Below are positions 23,589 through 34,739 of a DNA stretch of 64,000 bases, in pieces (position 1 is the stretch's first letter; each line of letters opens with the position of its first letter). Made by a program: the position numbers and the translations under genes. The stretch comes from Niebla homalea (taxonomy: Eukaryota > Ascomycota > Lecanoromycetes > Lecanorales > Ramalinaceae): positions 248,001 through 312,000 of the forward strand of contig JAHGAU010000017.1 in the NCBI GenBank assembly GCA_019925105.1, written 5' to 3'. The notes beneath the pieces were generated by a model. The model saw nothing but the letters and a program-made list of their open reading frames with translations. It was not told where the DNA came from and did no database searches.

Positions 23589-26084
23589 GCTAGCTTGTCA
23601 ATGCGTAGAAACACCGAAAAGCCTTGCAAAGTTTTCCAAGGTCGTCAGCTGCGCCGGAAAGGTATTACATCTCCGCCTACCGGCGGGCGTCTGGGTATCT
23701 ATAGATGATGACCTCGCTTACCGCGCGGAAGAGCTGAGTCTTTCACTTCAGGTGTTGGCAGTCTTCACCTTTAAGATTTAGTCTCAACTGATCAATTACC
23801 GCGCCTGTGGCGCAGCGAGCTGTCGTTGCCGCTGGGTTCGAGCAGGAGCGTGGGAGATAAGCTGGGAGATGCATGGGACGCTCTACCTGGGATCGGGGCT
23901 GAGACTCGTGCGGATTCGACTGTCCGGAGCTTCGGCCGGGGCTTTGAGCATGAGGTGACGGCGGGGGGAGGCGCTCGCTGGGAATTGGAGTCTGAGGGCG
24001 GAAGACAGACCTTTTTCATCGGCAACGGAAGACCTGGTTCGCCAGCCAGGATGGGGAACACCTCGTAGTGAACACCTGAATCTTGGTCCACCAAATATAT
24101 ATCATGTCAGCTCTAGCAACTGATGAGAATCTGTACTGCAGAATCCACTAAGCTTAGAGAAGGGTGACTCAATTATTCCAGCAAGTCTGCTGACGGGACT
24201 CCAAATTATCCACTGATTGAAGCAAGTGGGCGAGCTCGTTATCCACATCCTGCTGTATCTCCATCCTCAGTCCCCAATGGGTGGACATGCACAAACACCA
24301 ACGACTCAGGGACCTCCAGACCAGCTCAGCCGGGGAGAAATAGAGGATTCCCCTTTACAACGCGCGTAATTATTTCTACAGGGCTGGAACAGGAGCTGTC
24401 TAGCTCCCCAATCTCAGCCAATTCCTCATCAACCCTCTCTTCTCTTCCTTAGGTAAACCTCACGACTGACTTGCAGTGGGGCCTGGGGCAATGTGAGCAC
24501 GACAGAGAGTAAGGAAGCGGCAGCAAAATACATGTACGGAGGTGAACTCGCAAACAATTTAGCCCCTGTGAACCCTCTTGCCTGGTATGTTACGCGAAGT
24601 AAAGTTTAGTCGAGGGATCACTCAAGGAAACATTTTCATTCCGCATCGATTCGAGTAATTTCCGGCAGTGAATATCATGCCTGGTCGCCCTCTTGGATAG
24701 TATGCTCCTCAGAGGGTGACTGAAGCTCAAGTAAATAGCCCACGTGGGCCCCGAAAATCTGAATAGTGATCTGTGATACAGAACCTGCGGACTTCTAGCA
24801 AGCCTTGAACGGCTGATCATTTCCTGCCGACAACCGAGGTCGTGGTGCGGGAGCTTCTTGAAGGTTCCAGCATAGACATCGATCGTACGATCCTAAAGCA
24901 GTCATCCGAGTGAGGATCATGAACAAGGGCTGCAATGCTGACGACTACACCAGTGCGAAGTCCTCCTGTTCCGAAACTTCCAATCTCCCCCCTATTCATG
25001 ATGCCGTATACACAAGTCTCGCCCAACAAGAATATCGTTACCAGAAGCCGACACTTGAAGCTCGTAGGATAATGCGGTGGGCTCGCCATGGCCAAACGTG
25101 CAGATTTCGATCGCCCACTGGAGGAGCCGTCAGCGGGTCTACAGCCTGGAACTAAGTATCCCATCCACACATGAGATAAAACGCGCCAGCTCCTCTCGGC
25201 CCAACCTATCGAGACTAACTTAATTTACGATACCTTCCCTTTTACCCTTCTATGTTCGTTACAGTGCTGCTGCTGCTGTTCGAGGAAATTTGATAAAAGC
25301 GTGACTTGAAAAACAAAAACCTTCCTTCCCAAATGTAAGACCTGCCTTCCTTCTAACTGGCTTTGGAATCATAATCTTCGTCGAAAGGGGCGCGCCCATG
25401 GGTCAGTCAGTTTCTGGTGCTTGGAGTGAAAAAAAATGGTCATGGCATTATCCGATCGTGCAGGGCGTCGGCGCATTTCGAGCTTCTGCTTGTAACGTAT
25501 GCGCAGGACAGTGCAGAACGCCGCATCTTTCTTTTGCTCTAGAGGACTGGTGAATGGCGGTAACCATGTATTCAAATGCGAAGGGTCTTGAGGCCATCTC
25601 GAAAGTCTTATAATCTTATCCACTGGGGAGGGGGGAAGAATGTGATATGGTACCAGCCGTTAGAATCGGTGCCTCATCCACTCGAGCTACGAGTGTCCGA
25701 GTCAGGTAACGCGCCAACTAGATGGAGATGACGTAGCAGAAGTGGGTGATGAGATGAGGAAGATAGGATATGTCGAGGAGGCTATCGGGGTTTGGGTGTG
25801 CGGGTGTGGGAGTCAGGTGAGGGACTGAACTAGAATGTATGATATTACCAAGGCAGCAGGGAAGAGATGTTTTGGGAGCGGGAAAGGTAGATTGAAGCGA
25901 GAATTGGAATAGTCTGGTGATGGCCCGATGAAGTCGCTTTGGGAGTGTGGCTCAGTAGACAACTGAAATCCATTTTTGGTCCACTCCATGCACATGTAAC
26001 CCGAAATTCGTCTATCTATTTTCCCAATGAAAGCGATACAGATAGCTTAACGCCCAAGAAAGCCCGGAGCGCTTCGTGAACCAT
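22039..26084. other. gene-poor region with a GAT microsatellite
   Basis: No frame here carries a recognisable domain. Frames such as 23826-24068 plus, with its opposite 23792-24094 minus, and 24817-25170 minus are short and unassigned. A trinucleotide repeat lies at about 23553-23589 and a short CTG repeat near 25264-25277. Confidence 0.4.
23553..23589. repeat. TGA/GAT trinucleotide microsatellite
   Basis: About twelve perfect TGA units follow the sequence GAGAGCCCTGT. They end at TGATGATGGCTAG. Confidence 0.9.
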
Positions 26085-29000
26085 TTATATCGTAGCGATT
26101 GCTCTTCTCAACACCTCCAGTCCTCGCTCCGCCACTCCTCCACCTTCCATTTCTTCCTCATTCCCTTTCTCTTTCAGCCACCAGGCGATATCGCTCTCCA
26201 ACCCCAACGGTAGCGTCTCCATACCCTTCTCCATCTCCCCCTTCTTCTCCCCAATACGGCTCGTATGCTCCCACAGCTTCGCAGCCACCTCGGCCCTCTC
26301 GACGACCTCCTTGGGTATACCACACATGCTTGCGCAATGCATGCCGAAACTGCCCTCAGCGACCCCTTCTTCTAATTTGTAAAGGGAGGTAACCCTGCGC
26401 TCATCATCATCGACATGTATTCGCATACGCATATTTCTTATCTCAGGATGGTGCGCAAATTCTGTGGCAATGCTGTGATAATGTGTAGCGAAGAAGCCGA
26501 CGCAGCCAATGTGGGTGGCGATATGATGGAGTACCGCTTCTGCAACTGCGAGTCCGTCGTAGGAAGACGTGCCTCGGCCAAGCTCATCGAGTATGACTAA
26601 TGACCTTGGGGTAGCCTCGCTGAGGATCTTCTTGGTTTCTGACAACTCGACAAAGAAGGTGGATTGAGCGGCGAAGATGTTGTCGTTGGCGCCCAGCCGG
26701 GACATGATACGATCACAGGGAGTGAGTTCCGCGGAGGTGGCGGGCACGTGACAGCCGATCTGGGCCATGATGACGGCGATGCAAGTTTGGCGGAGGATGG
26801 TGGATTTGCCGGCGGCGTTGGCGCCGGTGAGAAGGGTGATGTTCGGATTTGAGGGACCGCCGAGGTTGATGTCGTTGGGGATGAAGTCGGTGGTCAAAGT
26901 TGAGGAGGTGAGCATGCAGGGGTGGCGTAGGTCGGTGAAAGAGACGGTGCTCCGGGTGCTCGTATCGTCTACAACAGGGAGGAAGTGAGGGCGGCATGAG
27001 GGTTCGCCTATTGCGCTAGACGCCTTGGCCAAAGACATGAGGCAGTCGAGGTGGGCAATGGTTCGGACCGCGGCAAGCCAGGTCGGATAGTCACTGTCGA
27101 AGCGGGCGAAGAAGCGGGCAGAGACATCTTTCACTATTTGGCCGTGGGTCTCTTGGGCTTCCTGGAGCGAGCGGACAAGAGCGCGCAACTCGTCGTTGTA
27201 GTAGCGTTTCACGGCTTGGGTGGCGGACATTTGATCCCATGATTTGGGAACGCCCTTGACTTTGACCGGAACCTCAAGCTGATAGATCTCCTTGCCGTTG
27301 TCTTGGAACCGTATTGCAGAAGAGTTGAGGCTCTTACGGGTCCGCTTCAGGAGGTTGTCAAGTTGATTTTTGATGGACTCGATGGTGTCTTGACTTGAGT
27401 CGAAATCTGCTTCCACACCGCGCTCGGGAATGAGGAGATTGTGCTCTTTGGCTTTGTCATAATCGAAAGCGTCCTTCCAGTCATGTAAAATGGCTTTCAT
27501 GCTGGGCATGTTGGCGATCAGCTGCCCCATGAGGCCGTCACCAGTACCGGTCTCTCGCACGAAGCTCATCGTGTAGTCAATCTGTTCGAAGCCCTGCAGC
27601 ACTTTGACAAAATCTTGGGCTTTGCAACTGCCAGCGTGGATTCGAGATATCATCCTCTCAAGGTCCGGAAGTTTCGACAGCTGAGACGTGAACTGATCAC
27701 GAACGGTCGTATCAGCGTTCATCGAGTCCACAGCATCTAGACGGGCATTGATCTTGTCGGCATCCATGAGCGGATGACAGACCCATTGCTTGAACAGCCG
27801 CTTGCCAAAAGGTGTGATGCAGCGATTGAGCAATTCGAATAATGTCCCCTCCGAACCGCCATTGTAGTTATTGGCGAAGATCTCCAAATTTATCAAGGTC
27901 TTGCCATCAAGTACAAGGCTGCTCGCTTTCTTAATCGGATCATACCAGGTCACGTTGCCCAAGGTGAGTAGTTCGCGCTCTATTTGCAGTGTCCGCAAAT
28001 ACTGGACAAGGGCACCAAACGAGGACATCAGCAATTCCTTTTCTCGGGCCTCCTGAAGGGTGTTTGGCCACGCCTTGGCATCATCCTCCTCATCAGAGGT
28101 GAAGTAGCGGCCTGCATCGATTTCCCGACAAGTCGTGTCCGCTGTCCAGAATTCTTTGCCTGGTTTCAATTCATTGCGGATAGTGGTTGGGCTCGTATTA
28201 TTCTTGATGATGCGGTTTGCGGCAGTAGATACGATGCCCTTCTCCAGTATGATCTCTTGTGGACGTGTTTGGGCAATAAAGGTTTCAAATTTGGTGAGGT
28301 CGGCATCATCGACGAATTCAGTGACGAAGAAATGGCCGGTCGCGGCATCCACGTAAGAAATGCCAAAGGCAGGGAGGCCATCAATCTCGGACTCCTTGAT
28401 CGACACACAAAAGACAGACATATCATCTTGCAGCATAGAGCCATCCACTAAGGTGCCGCCTGTCAAGACACAGGCAAGCTTACGATCTATCACCTTGGCC
28501 TTTGCCGGTCCGCCAGCAGCTTTGCCTTCACGTTCACGCATCTCCTTGGCCAAGGCCGATTCTTGTTGGTCTACTCGAGCGATCTTGTAGCCTGCAGCAA
28601 CAAATTGATTGGCCCAATGACCCAGGCTCATCTCGGGCACACCAACCATTCGCATGTTGACACGGTCGGTGAGCTTCAGGTCGAATAATTGATGGCCAAT
28701 GGTGGCATCCCGCTCATAAAGCTCGTAGAATTTGCCCTTCTTGAAGAACACGATGGTGTCCATGAACTTTTGCTTGATCTTCCAGTACTGAGTCTCGAAT
28801 GGAGAAAATGTGGCCCAAGCTTTGGGCGGTACGTAGATGGTCCTAGGATCGAAGTCGGGATGGCCTGGGGCGTTGCGGTCGGCATCTTTTAGGTTGGCTA
28901 TCCACTCATAGCGCTCCTCTGGCTTCGATGCATGTGCCTTGGCTTTCAACTTGTTGCCATGGGAGTCGACCAAAGGTTTTCGTTCAGGAGCCTGGCGTTT

Positions 29001-29915
29001 GATCATGTCTTGTTGGGGAATATCTTCAGGGTCGAATTTCCATGTCTGGGCAGTCGAAACTTGGGGTAGACGGAACTCTGAGCTAGGCTCATGTTCCAGT
29101 GATGGAGGTGGCTTGTCATCTTCACCTTCTTTCTTGGAGGAAGCTGCCGGCATTTTGCGCTTTCTGGAGGGTTTGGCTTCTTCTTCCGATTCGTCTGGGA
29201 CAATGAAGTCGTCTATCACCTCGCATCAGTACGCAAGGTATTACGATGCTTTTGAATTGACATCCAAACCTTCTGAAAGAGCGTTGTCTTTGATGTCTAC
29301 ATCAGCGACAAACGCATCATCGTCATCATCACTCTCGTCACTGATCTTGGCCTTCTTTGTGGGTCGGCCGTTGCTTTTCTTTCGGCGATTGGTGGTAGGA
29401 ATATCGTCCTCATCATCCTCATCGCTATCTGGTTCTACGTATGATACAGTCTTCTTGGCCTAAGCATATCTTTATCAGTCATGTATATGCGTTAAATCTT
29501 GCGATTGTCCCGGCTTTACCTTGCGAGAGGGGCTGGAGAAGCTTGAGGCCGGCTGAAAGGCAGACTTTTTGGCTGCTGACTTCTCAACAGCAGCAGGCGT
29601 TACAGGTGAAGGCAGGCCTGTACTTTTTGGCTTTGCATTGACTTTGCCCATAGATGGTCTTGCTCGTTCATCTGCCGCCTCTTCATGCTCAACTGGGTCA
29701 CTGCTGGGGGCAGGAGTCAAGCTCTGATCTGAACCTTCTGTTAAGATCTTGGCCTTTCGTTTCGGGCTCTGCCTAACTGGCAGAGCAGAGCCATTGGTGG
29801 AGGCGGTTCCGGCTTTCTTCTGGAAAAAGCCTGCTATCGAGGTCTGCTTACTCGAAGAAGATTTGTTCAAAGAGGGCGGGGCTGAGGATTTCGGTGTGGT
29901 GGAAGAAGCAGCCAT
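26085..29915 (-). CDS. MSH6: DNA mismatch repair protein MSH6
   Basis: Three exons join in phase: 29915-29520, 29459-29270 and 29212-26085, giving 1237 residues, the usual MSH6 length. An N-terminal PIP box (QTSIAGFF, residues 24-31) would bind PCNA. A long charged linker follows. The mismatch-binding domain carries the Phe-x-Glu mispair motif as FYE near residues 357-359 (KKGKFYELYE). The C-terminal ABC ATPase has Walker A GANAAGKST at about residue 990, the STFFVELSE block, the signature/Walker B LVILDELGRGTSSYDG and the His switch FATHYHS. With MSH2 it forms MutS-alpha, which detects base mispairs and small loops in the nucleus. All motifs are intact. Confidence 0.97.
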
Positions 29916-30189
29916 GGGGAAGGGATAGGGCGTATAGCCGGGAGAGTGATTAGAAGTAGTCGAGTGAATGTTTTTGGACAATTGAAGTTCCCAGCAGTGA
30001 GATGTCATTGACGAGACGCGCTTTCTAGAGACGCGAACCGTAAGTCTTGGCAATTTAACATTGGGTCGGGTGCCGCGCCTGCAGCTCTCCCGTCGCGCGC
30101 CAGGCTGGCCGCCACTTTTCGCGGCTGCCACGGGCGGAGGAACGTAGCTTTGCAAGTAGAGACCGAACCCCCCATTTTTCTGGGAAGCT
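29916..30189. promoter_or_regulatory. upstream region of MSH6
   Basis: The frame of MSH6 exon 1 stays open up to 30155, but the added residues do not resemble an MSH6 N terminus, whereas the PIP box sits right after the ATG at 29915. I therefore treat this stretch as leader and promoter. No clear element was identified. Confidence 0.35.
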
Positions 30190-30575
30190 GGTCAAGTTGC
30201 TTACTTGACAAATTCCTCTATCCAGTCGATCAAGTAGTTAGTGACTTGATCAAATGGATGACTTGACGAATGAATCGGGCAATTCCCGGCAAGTGCTACT
30301 AAACAATCGTGAGCCTGGGTTTATCGACGAAATAGAAGAGGTTCCCCTCAATTGGAAAGTCGTTATCACGCCATCAAAAAAAATTGCAAAAGATTTCGCA
30401 AAAGGTAAACCCCCTCCGCGGGTGCGGAGAGAGGTTACCTTAGGGAATGGTTAACCCGTTCGTATGTGGTCCCGGGCGGGATCGAACCCATCGCCTTATC
30501 GTACGGGATACCCTTTTTTGGGTGAGTCACTCACAAGCTCTTGACCACTTGACCAGTCCGGGGGGGTTTGCCGGG
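30190..30575 (-). mobile_element. tRNA-derived SINE-like sequence
   Basis: Read on the minus strand, an A-box-like TGGTCAAGTGGTCAAG (30540-30555) is followed about 50 nt later by a B-box GGTTCGATCCC (30478-30488). This is the internal RNA polymerase III promoter spacing. A proper cloverleaf does not fold: the T stem and anticodon stem are mismatched, so it is not a working tRNA gene. Downstream on the same strand is a non-tRNA body, then a stretch rich in ACTTGA/TCAAGT words (30190-30275) that could be a simple-repeat tail. A 66-codon frame (30254-30454 plus) overlaps the body and is probably fortuitous. The boundaries are estimates and no target-site duplication was confirmed. Confidence 0.45.
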
Positions 30576-31454
30576 GGGAATCCGTGTCAGAAGTCAGAGG
30601 GGCTGGCGCTACCACAGTGGAGATGGGGCACTTATTATCATATATAAAGATTAAACTTATAATGTAAGGTGCAATGGGTCTTTGGGTTGGAGTGTCGCTC
30701 TGCAGCGTTTCTATCTACCTAAACCACCCGGTAAGTCGCTAGGGTAGGTAGCTTTCCGCATCACTATGTCTAGCTGCATAAACTATTCACGTACATTATC
30801 CAGGATTCATACATCCCCCGAAGGCATGGCTCTCGCGGGACAGTATGTTCGCTAATTTCTGGGTAAGGTGTTTTGCATATCTCGACACCCGACACCATGG
30901 GAGGGCAGTCAAGGTATACAACGCTCATTCGTATAATGTACACGTGTATCTGTTCGCTACGTCTTGATGGGATGGCCGCTCAGATCTTGCGATCAGCAAA
31001 TCCGTCTCAATCTACTTGCAGCCTCGTGATTGCATACGACAGTGAATTGTGATGTCGGATGAGGAAATGATGAGCCCACTTCGAAGAGCAAGGAGCGTCC
31101 CACAATCCTAGAGGACAGTCTTTTCTGTCCCCAGCGCTCAAATGCACCACGCTCATATGCAGAACATGCCTGGTCTTATCTCTAGTGATGTGCTCCAGGT
31201 CAGACATTTAGTGTTCTACGTCTCATAGATTGCATGTCTGCGAAGCCAAGGAGAGCTGCAGGGTTTAAATCATCCTGATTCGATGCCAGTCCCATGGCAA
31301 TACTCATGTCGTCTAGAATAGTATGCCTTCGAACGATTATAGGCTAATCATCCACCTCTGTGGTCTGCTGAATGCCAGTACCGTTTCGCAACGGCAACAT
31401 GCTCTTCACACTGCTCCCATCATCAAATTGCGGGCCAGCAGGCTGCCTTGAGAC
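30576..31454. other. intergenic, no supported gene
   Basis: Short frames only, with no recognisable domain. It separates the SINE-like sequence from the broken membrane-protein gene. Confidence 0.4.
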
Positions 31455-32685
31455 CTATTTTGTCATGATGCACTCTTCATCCTTTGTCCCAATCGATTCG
31501 GAGTCCCAATTGTGTCTCATTCGCTCTTTCTGCATGGTATAAGCCTTCCGATCGCGATTTGTGGACGATTTTCTCGCCGTGCTGTTGAGATATCTGAAGA
31601 GGGGGCTGATTATTGGGATGCAAGCGGCTATGATAACAATGTTCTGCTCCAGACTATTCGGGTGTGTTAGCAGTGACGGCTGGTGAATAAATTGCTTGGG
31701 AGTACCTACGTGACCCAGATCGAGATCGAGAAAAAGGTGTCTGCAAGTTTCAGCCTACGTGTGTTGCTGTTCTGGTTTCGAGGCCTGCACTTACACGAAT
31801 AACCCGTACCGGCGTTGATTCCCGGCAGCAGGCTCGTCCTCACGATGGAGCAGATCCCGTCACTGAGTCGTCAGCACATGCGTGACGATTTGGACTTGAA
31901 AAGCTCACAATAGACCCAGTCCCATCAGTAATGATAGGCCGACTTTGGTCCGCAGGTTCATCCGGAGCTTCCTGAAGATGAGCACAGGTAGTGCAAAAAG
32001 AAGGAAGACCGTGGAGATGCCGAGACCTATAACGATATCAGTGCCTGTCCTCAGTTCGCCTGGCTACCTCGTACGGACCTCCTTCCATGAAGGCAAATCC
32101 CTGCTGCACGCTTGGCTTGCAGTATGTTCCGCCCACCTCACCATCCCAGGATTCGCTCGCTAGTCGGCGTTGAATAAGGAGGCTGATGATGTCCAATAGA
32201 TTGCCGATCAACAAAACACCGATGCACGCATGTAAGAACAATCTCCGTTTCCTTGCTACCGCGTCCCCCAAAAGTCGGAGTACGAAGAGGCATATAGATA
32301 TCTTCGAAAAGCATAGACTCAGTACAAGAAACACCACTCCGAGGCTGTTGTACTCTGAGGTCTTGATTTGCTGTTCCTTGCCGAGATAGACCTCATGTCG
32401 GCCATAAGGGTACACGCATTCCACAATAATCAAGCCGAGCGCGACCAAAGCCAGCATCTAGGCGCCAAATGAGTGGAGGGTCCTGGTCACAATCGAGGGC
32501 TGTCTTACCATAGCAAAGATGGCGGTGTAACCATCCCAAACAAGCATACGGATGACCTGCGCACGGACGTAGAGGCGTAGACATACTGTGAGCAGCGTCG
32601 CAAAGGTGGCGATGACCAAACATGCGATAAAGCTAGGGCTTTAATTGTTATATGGGTCGGGGAGTGGTCCCTTTGCTCCTGCCAT
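31455..32685 (-). pseudogene. fungal rhodopsin-fold (PTH11/SAT4-type) membrane protein with an in-frame stop
   Basis: Minus-strand exons encode the blocks of the fungal rhodopsin-like membrane family. In order these are LRLYVRAQVIRMLVWDGYT, GRHEVYLGKEQQIKTSEYN, VLSLCFSKISICLFVLRLL, a hydrophobic helix with FRKLRMNLRTKVGLSLLMG, CSIVRTSLLPGI, FFSISIWVT, and EQNIVIIAACIPIISPLFR before a TAG at 31455. The likely start at 32685 (MAGAKGPLPDPYNN) is followed in frame by TAA at 32641-32643. The reading then resumes in the same frame with SPSFIACLVIATFAT. The stop sits where a Gln codon (CAA) would be expected. The rest is well preserved, so the loss is recent, or an undetected short intron or later start removes the stop. 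It lies in the accessory region near a paralogue at 39.6 kb. Confidence 0.7.
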
Positions 32686-33733
32686 TGTATAGGAGACCGC
32701 TGGTATTGACAATATCAAGGTCTGTCGGAGGTCAGATTTCGCGTGGCCATAGTGTGAAGCCTATATCTAGAACAAAGACTGCGTCGAGAGCTGGTGTGTA
32801 GTCACCAATGAGTGTTACACCATGGACAACTTCTTCTCCCCACTTCAACTGACTTCCGTGTGACTTGAGAGGCTCGTAGACGCACCGCCAAGTGCTCTGC
32901 TGGCTCTAATATACACGTGTCATGCAAGTGTCTTGGCGAAATAACACTCCATGCTGGCAACACCATCCCTACGCCCAGGCTGACATCTAATACATTGTCT
33001 AGGATTGGCCTCTGTGGAAGAAAGATGTATGGCGCGATATGCTTCAATGTCCTTCTCGGTGCAGTTGTGGGCCCGGTACTGTTGACATGCGGTGGTCAAA
33101 CCGTCGAGCAATTCAACGTCACCTTCAATCAGATTGCGCCGCTGTAGGGATGAGCCTTGATGACCGACGTTTTGGTATACTAAGCATATTTGATACAAGT
33201 TCGGTAATATGGCTGCAAAGGTGTTTCCTAGTAACAATCAAAGGTTGCGAGTTTAGGTCTACGCTAAAAATGTTTTGTTGTCCTTCAAAGGCCACGACCA
33301 AAGCTGCATCTCCTACGGACAACCTTGGACCTATAACTTTGACTTGGTTGTTGGGCAAAGATGGCTGGCCCCTACGCTGGACGAGTATCGTCTTGGCCGA
33401 GGTTTCCAGCCGTCTCTCAGGTCGGTCCCTTTGTCCGGTTATCGATGATCCTGACTCCCGGGCTCTCAGGTTGAAACTTCAGCACTGTCTCTAAAAAGAT
33501 GTAGTCGGTTTCAATATCCACCCAAGCATCCCAGCTCGTGATAGTCCCGACTACCTGATCGCGGACGTAGGCCATGGCACAGAGTCTTATGGTCGTACTC
33601 AAGGCTCAATGAAAGAAACCAATCCTAATCAAAATTGGCTCTTCGATGGCAATCAAGAACTCCCATCAGTATGACTTGACAGCTTCGATATTTCCTCTGA
33701 ACAGTACCCAGCCTCAAAACAGCTACCAAATAA
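32686..33733. other. region with unassigned minus-strand frames
   Basis: Minus-strand frames at 33417-33602, 33125-33358 and 32920-33237 look partly coding, with ordered hydrophobic and charged residues. They lie end to end as if they were exons of one decayed gene. I do not recognise the family, and no continuous splice model was found. Confidence 0.3.
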
Positions 33734-34223
33734 CATGACTCTCTGCGACTGTTCCTCACCGTCGCCAAGAAGGATGACCCTTCGCCACTACTAGAAAATC
33801 TCATCGCTATGCTTAGTATGTTTTTTTATGCTTAATAAAAAAATGCGAGAGGGTTGGCTGATTAACTGACATGATGCGCAGAGCGGGGCGGATACCTCCA
33901 GTGGTCAGAGCACAATCATGCCACAGCGAGATTAACGGCGCTTTGGTAGATAGGCCTACGTCTTTGACGCGCACTTCACCAACTCCGGCTTTCTCGCCGT
34001 CTCTGGTGACCCTCACGGCACACCATCTGAATTCCAAGGCCTTTTCACCCAGATCGAATTCGCTGACGCCGAAGGTTTCAGCTTCAAAGCTCTCGACAAC
34101 AGCAACGTCGATTCCACCGGTCCCGCCCACCGCAGACGCATCCAGGAGGCTGTCAAAGAAATGCAGGGGGGCGCGACGACCCCTTTCGTGCCGGAGGTTA
34201 CGGTGGGGATGAGGCTTGCATGA
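33734..34223 (+). pseudogene. methyltransferase fragment (LaeA-like family) followed by an unassigned frame
   Basis: An exon at 33734-33815 (RLFLTVAKKDDPSPLLENLIAML) joins through a 66-nt GT-AG intron to 33882. The joined reading is L-K-RGGYLQWSEHNH, the post-motif region of fungal class I methyltransferases in which 'GGYLQW' is diagnostic. The intact copy at 37.6 kb has GGFIQWEEYDH at the same place. The frame hits a TAG at 33947-33949. The upstream SAM-binding half (DxGxGxG) is absent. An 89-codon open frame follows at 33954-34223; it looks coding but I cannot assign it. The fragment probably derives from duplication and decay. Confidence 0.5.
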
Positions 34224-34739
34224 TGATAGGCTTAAACTTGTGGGATTTAGACTGCAAGTTAATCAATTCCTGCCTTTTGTGACAAATCATGGACGTGTGC
34301 CCGCTGAGTGTCGATCACATCCTACATTACGCACAAGGGGGGCGCGGGACGCCGTTACCCTTTCCACAGGCTATCGGGTCCTTAGATAGCTGCGAGAAAT
34401 CGCTCAAATACCTCACAATTCTGATTTCACCGCTATACGGAATAGCCGGAGTAGGGAGGAACAGGGAGCCCTTAGCAAACCTGCAAGGCTCCAGTGGGGA
34501 CATGCGATCGTAAACAGAAATGTGAGCACATTATGACATCTACCGTTACTGACACTGTATTCTGCATTTTGTTCACCGCAAGTATCTCCAAGAAAGCCTC
34601 CTTGCCACCGTGACCTTCCGCACAGAAAGGATGAGACTACATTTCAGGTTCCTCTTCTCGCCCGAGTAACCTCTCCTTCAATCCATAACTTTTGTCTTCT
34701 CAACCTCAGATTGGGGCATCATATCCTCGTTCGTTCCAT
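34224..34739. other. intergenic, no supported gene
   Basis: Downstream region of the minus-strand prenyltransferase gene. No domain-bearing frame is seen. Confidence 0.4.

Noticed and set aside
23798..23862. tRNA-like words TGGCGCAGCGAGC and GGTTCGAGCAGG
   Set aside because: The two boxes are only about 25 nt apart and no cloverleaf can be drawn.
29916..30155. N-terminal extension of the MSH6 frame
   Set aside because: The frame is open upstream, but the residues do not resemble MSH6, whose PIP box lies directly after the ATG at 29915.
30254..30454. 66-codon frame overlapping the SINE-like body
   Set aside because: It has no conserved motif, and its position inside a tRNA-derived repeat makes a chance frame more likely.
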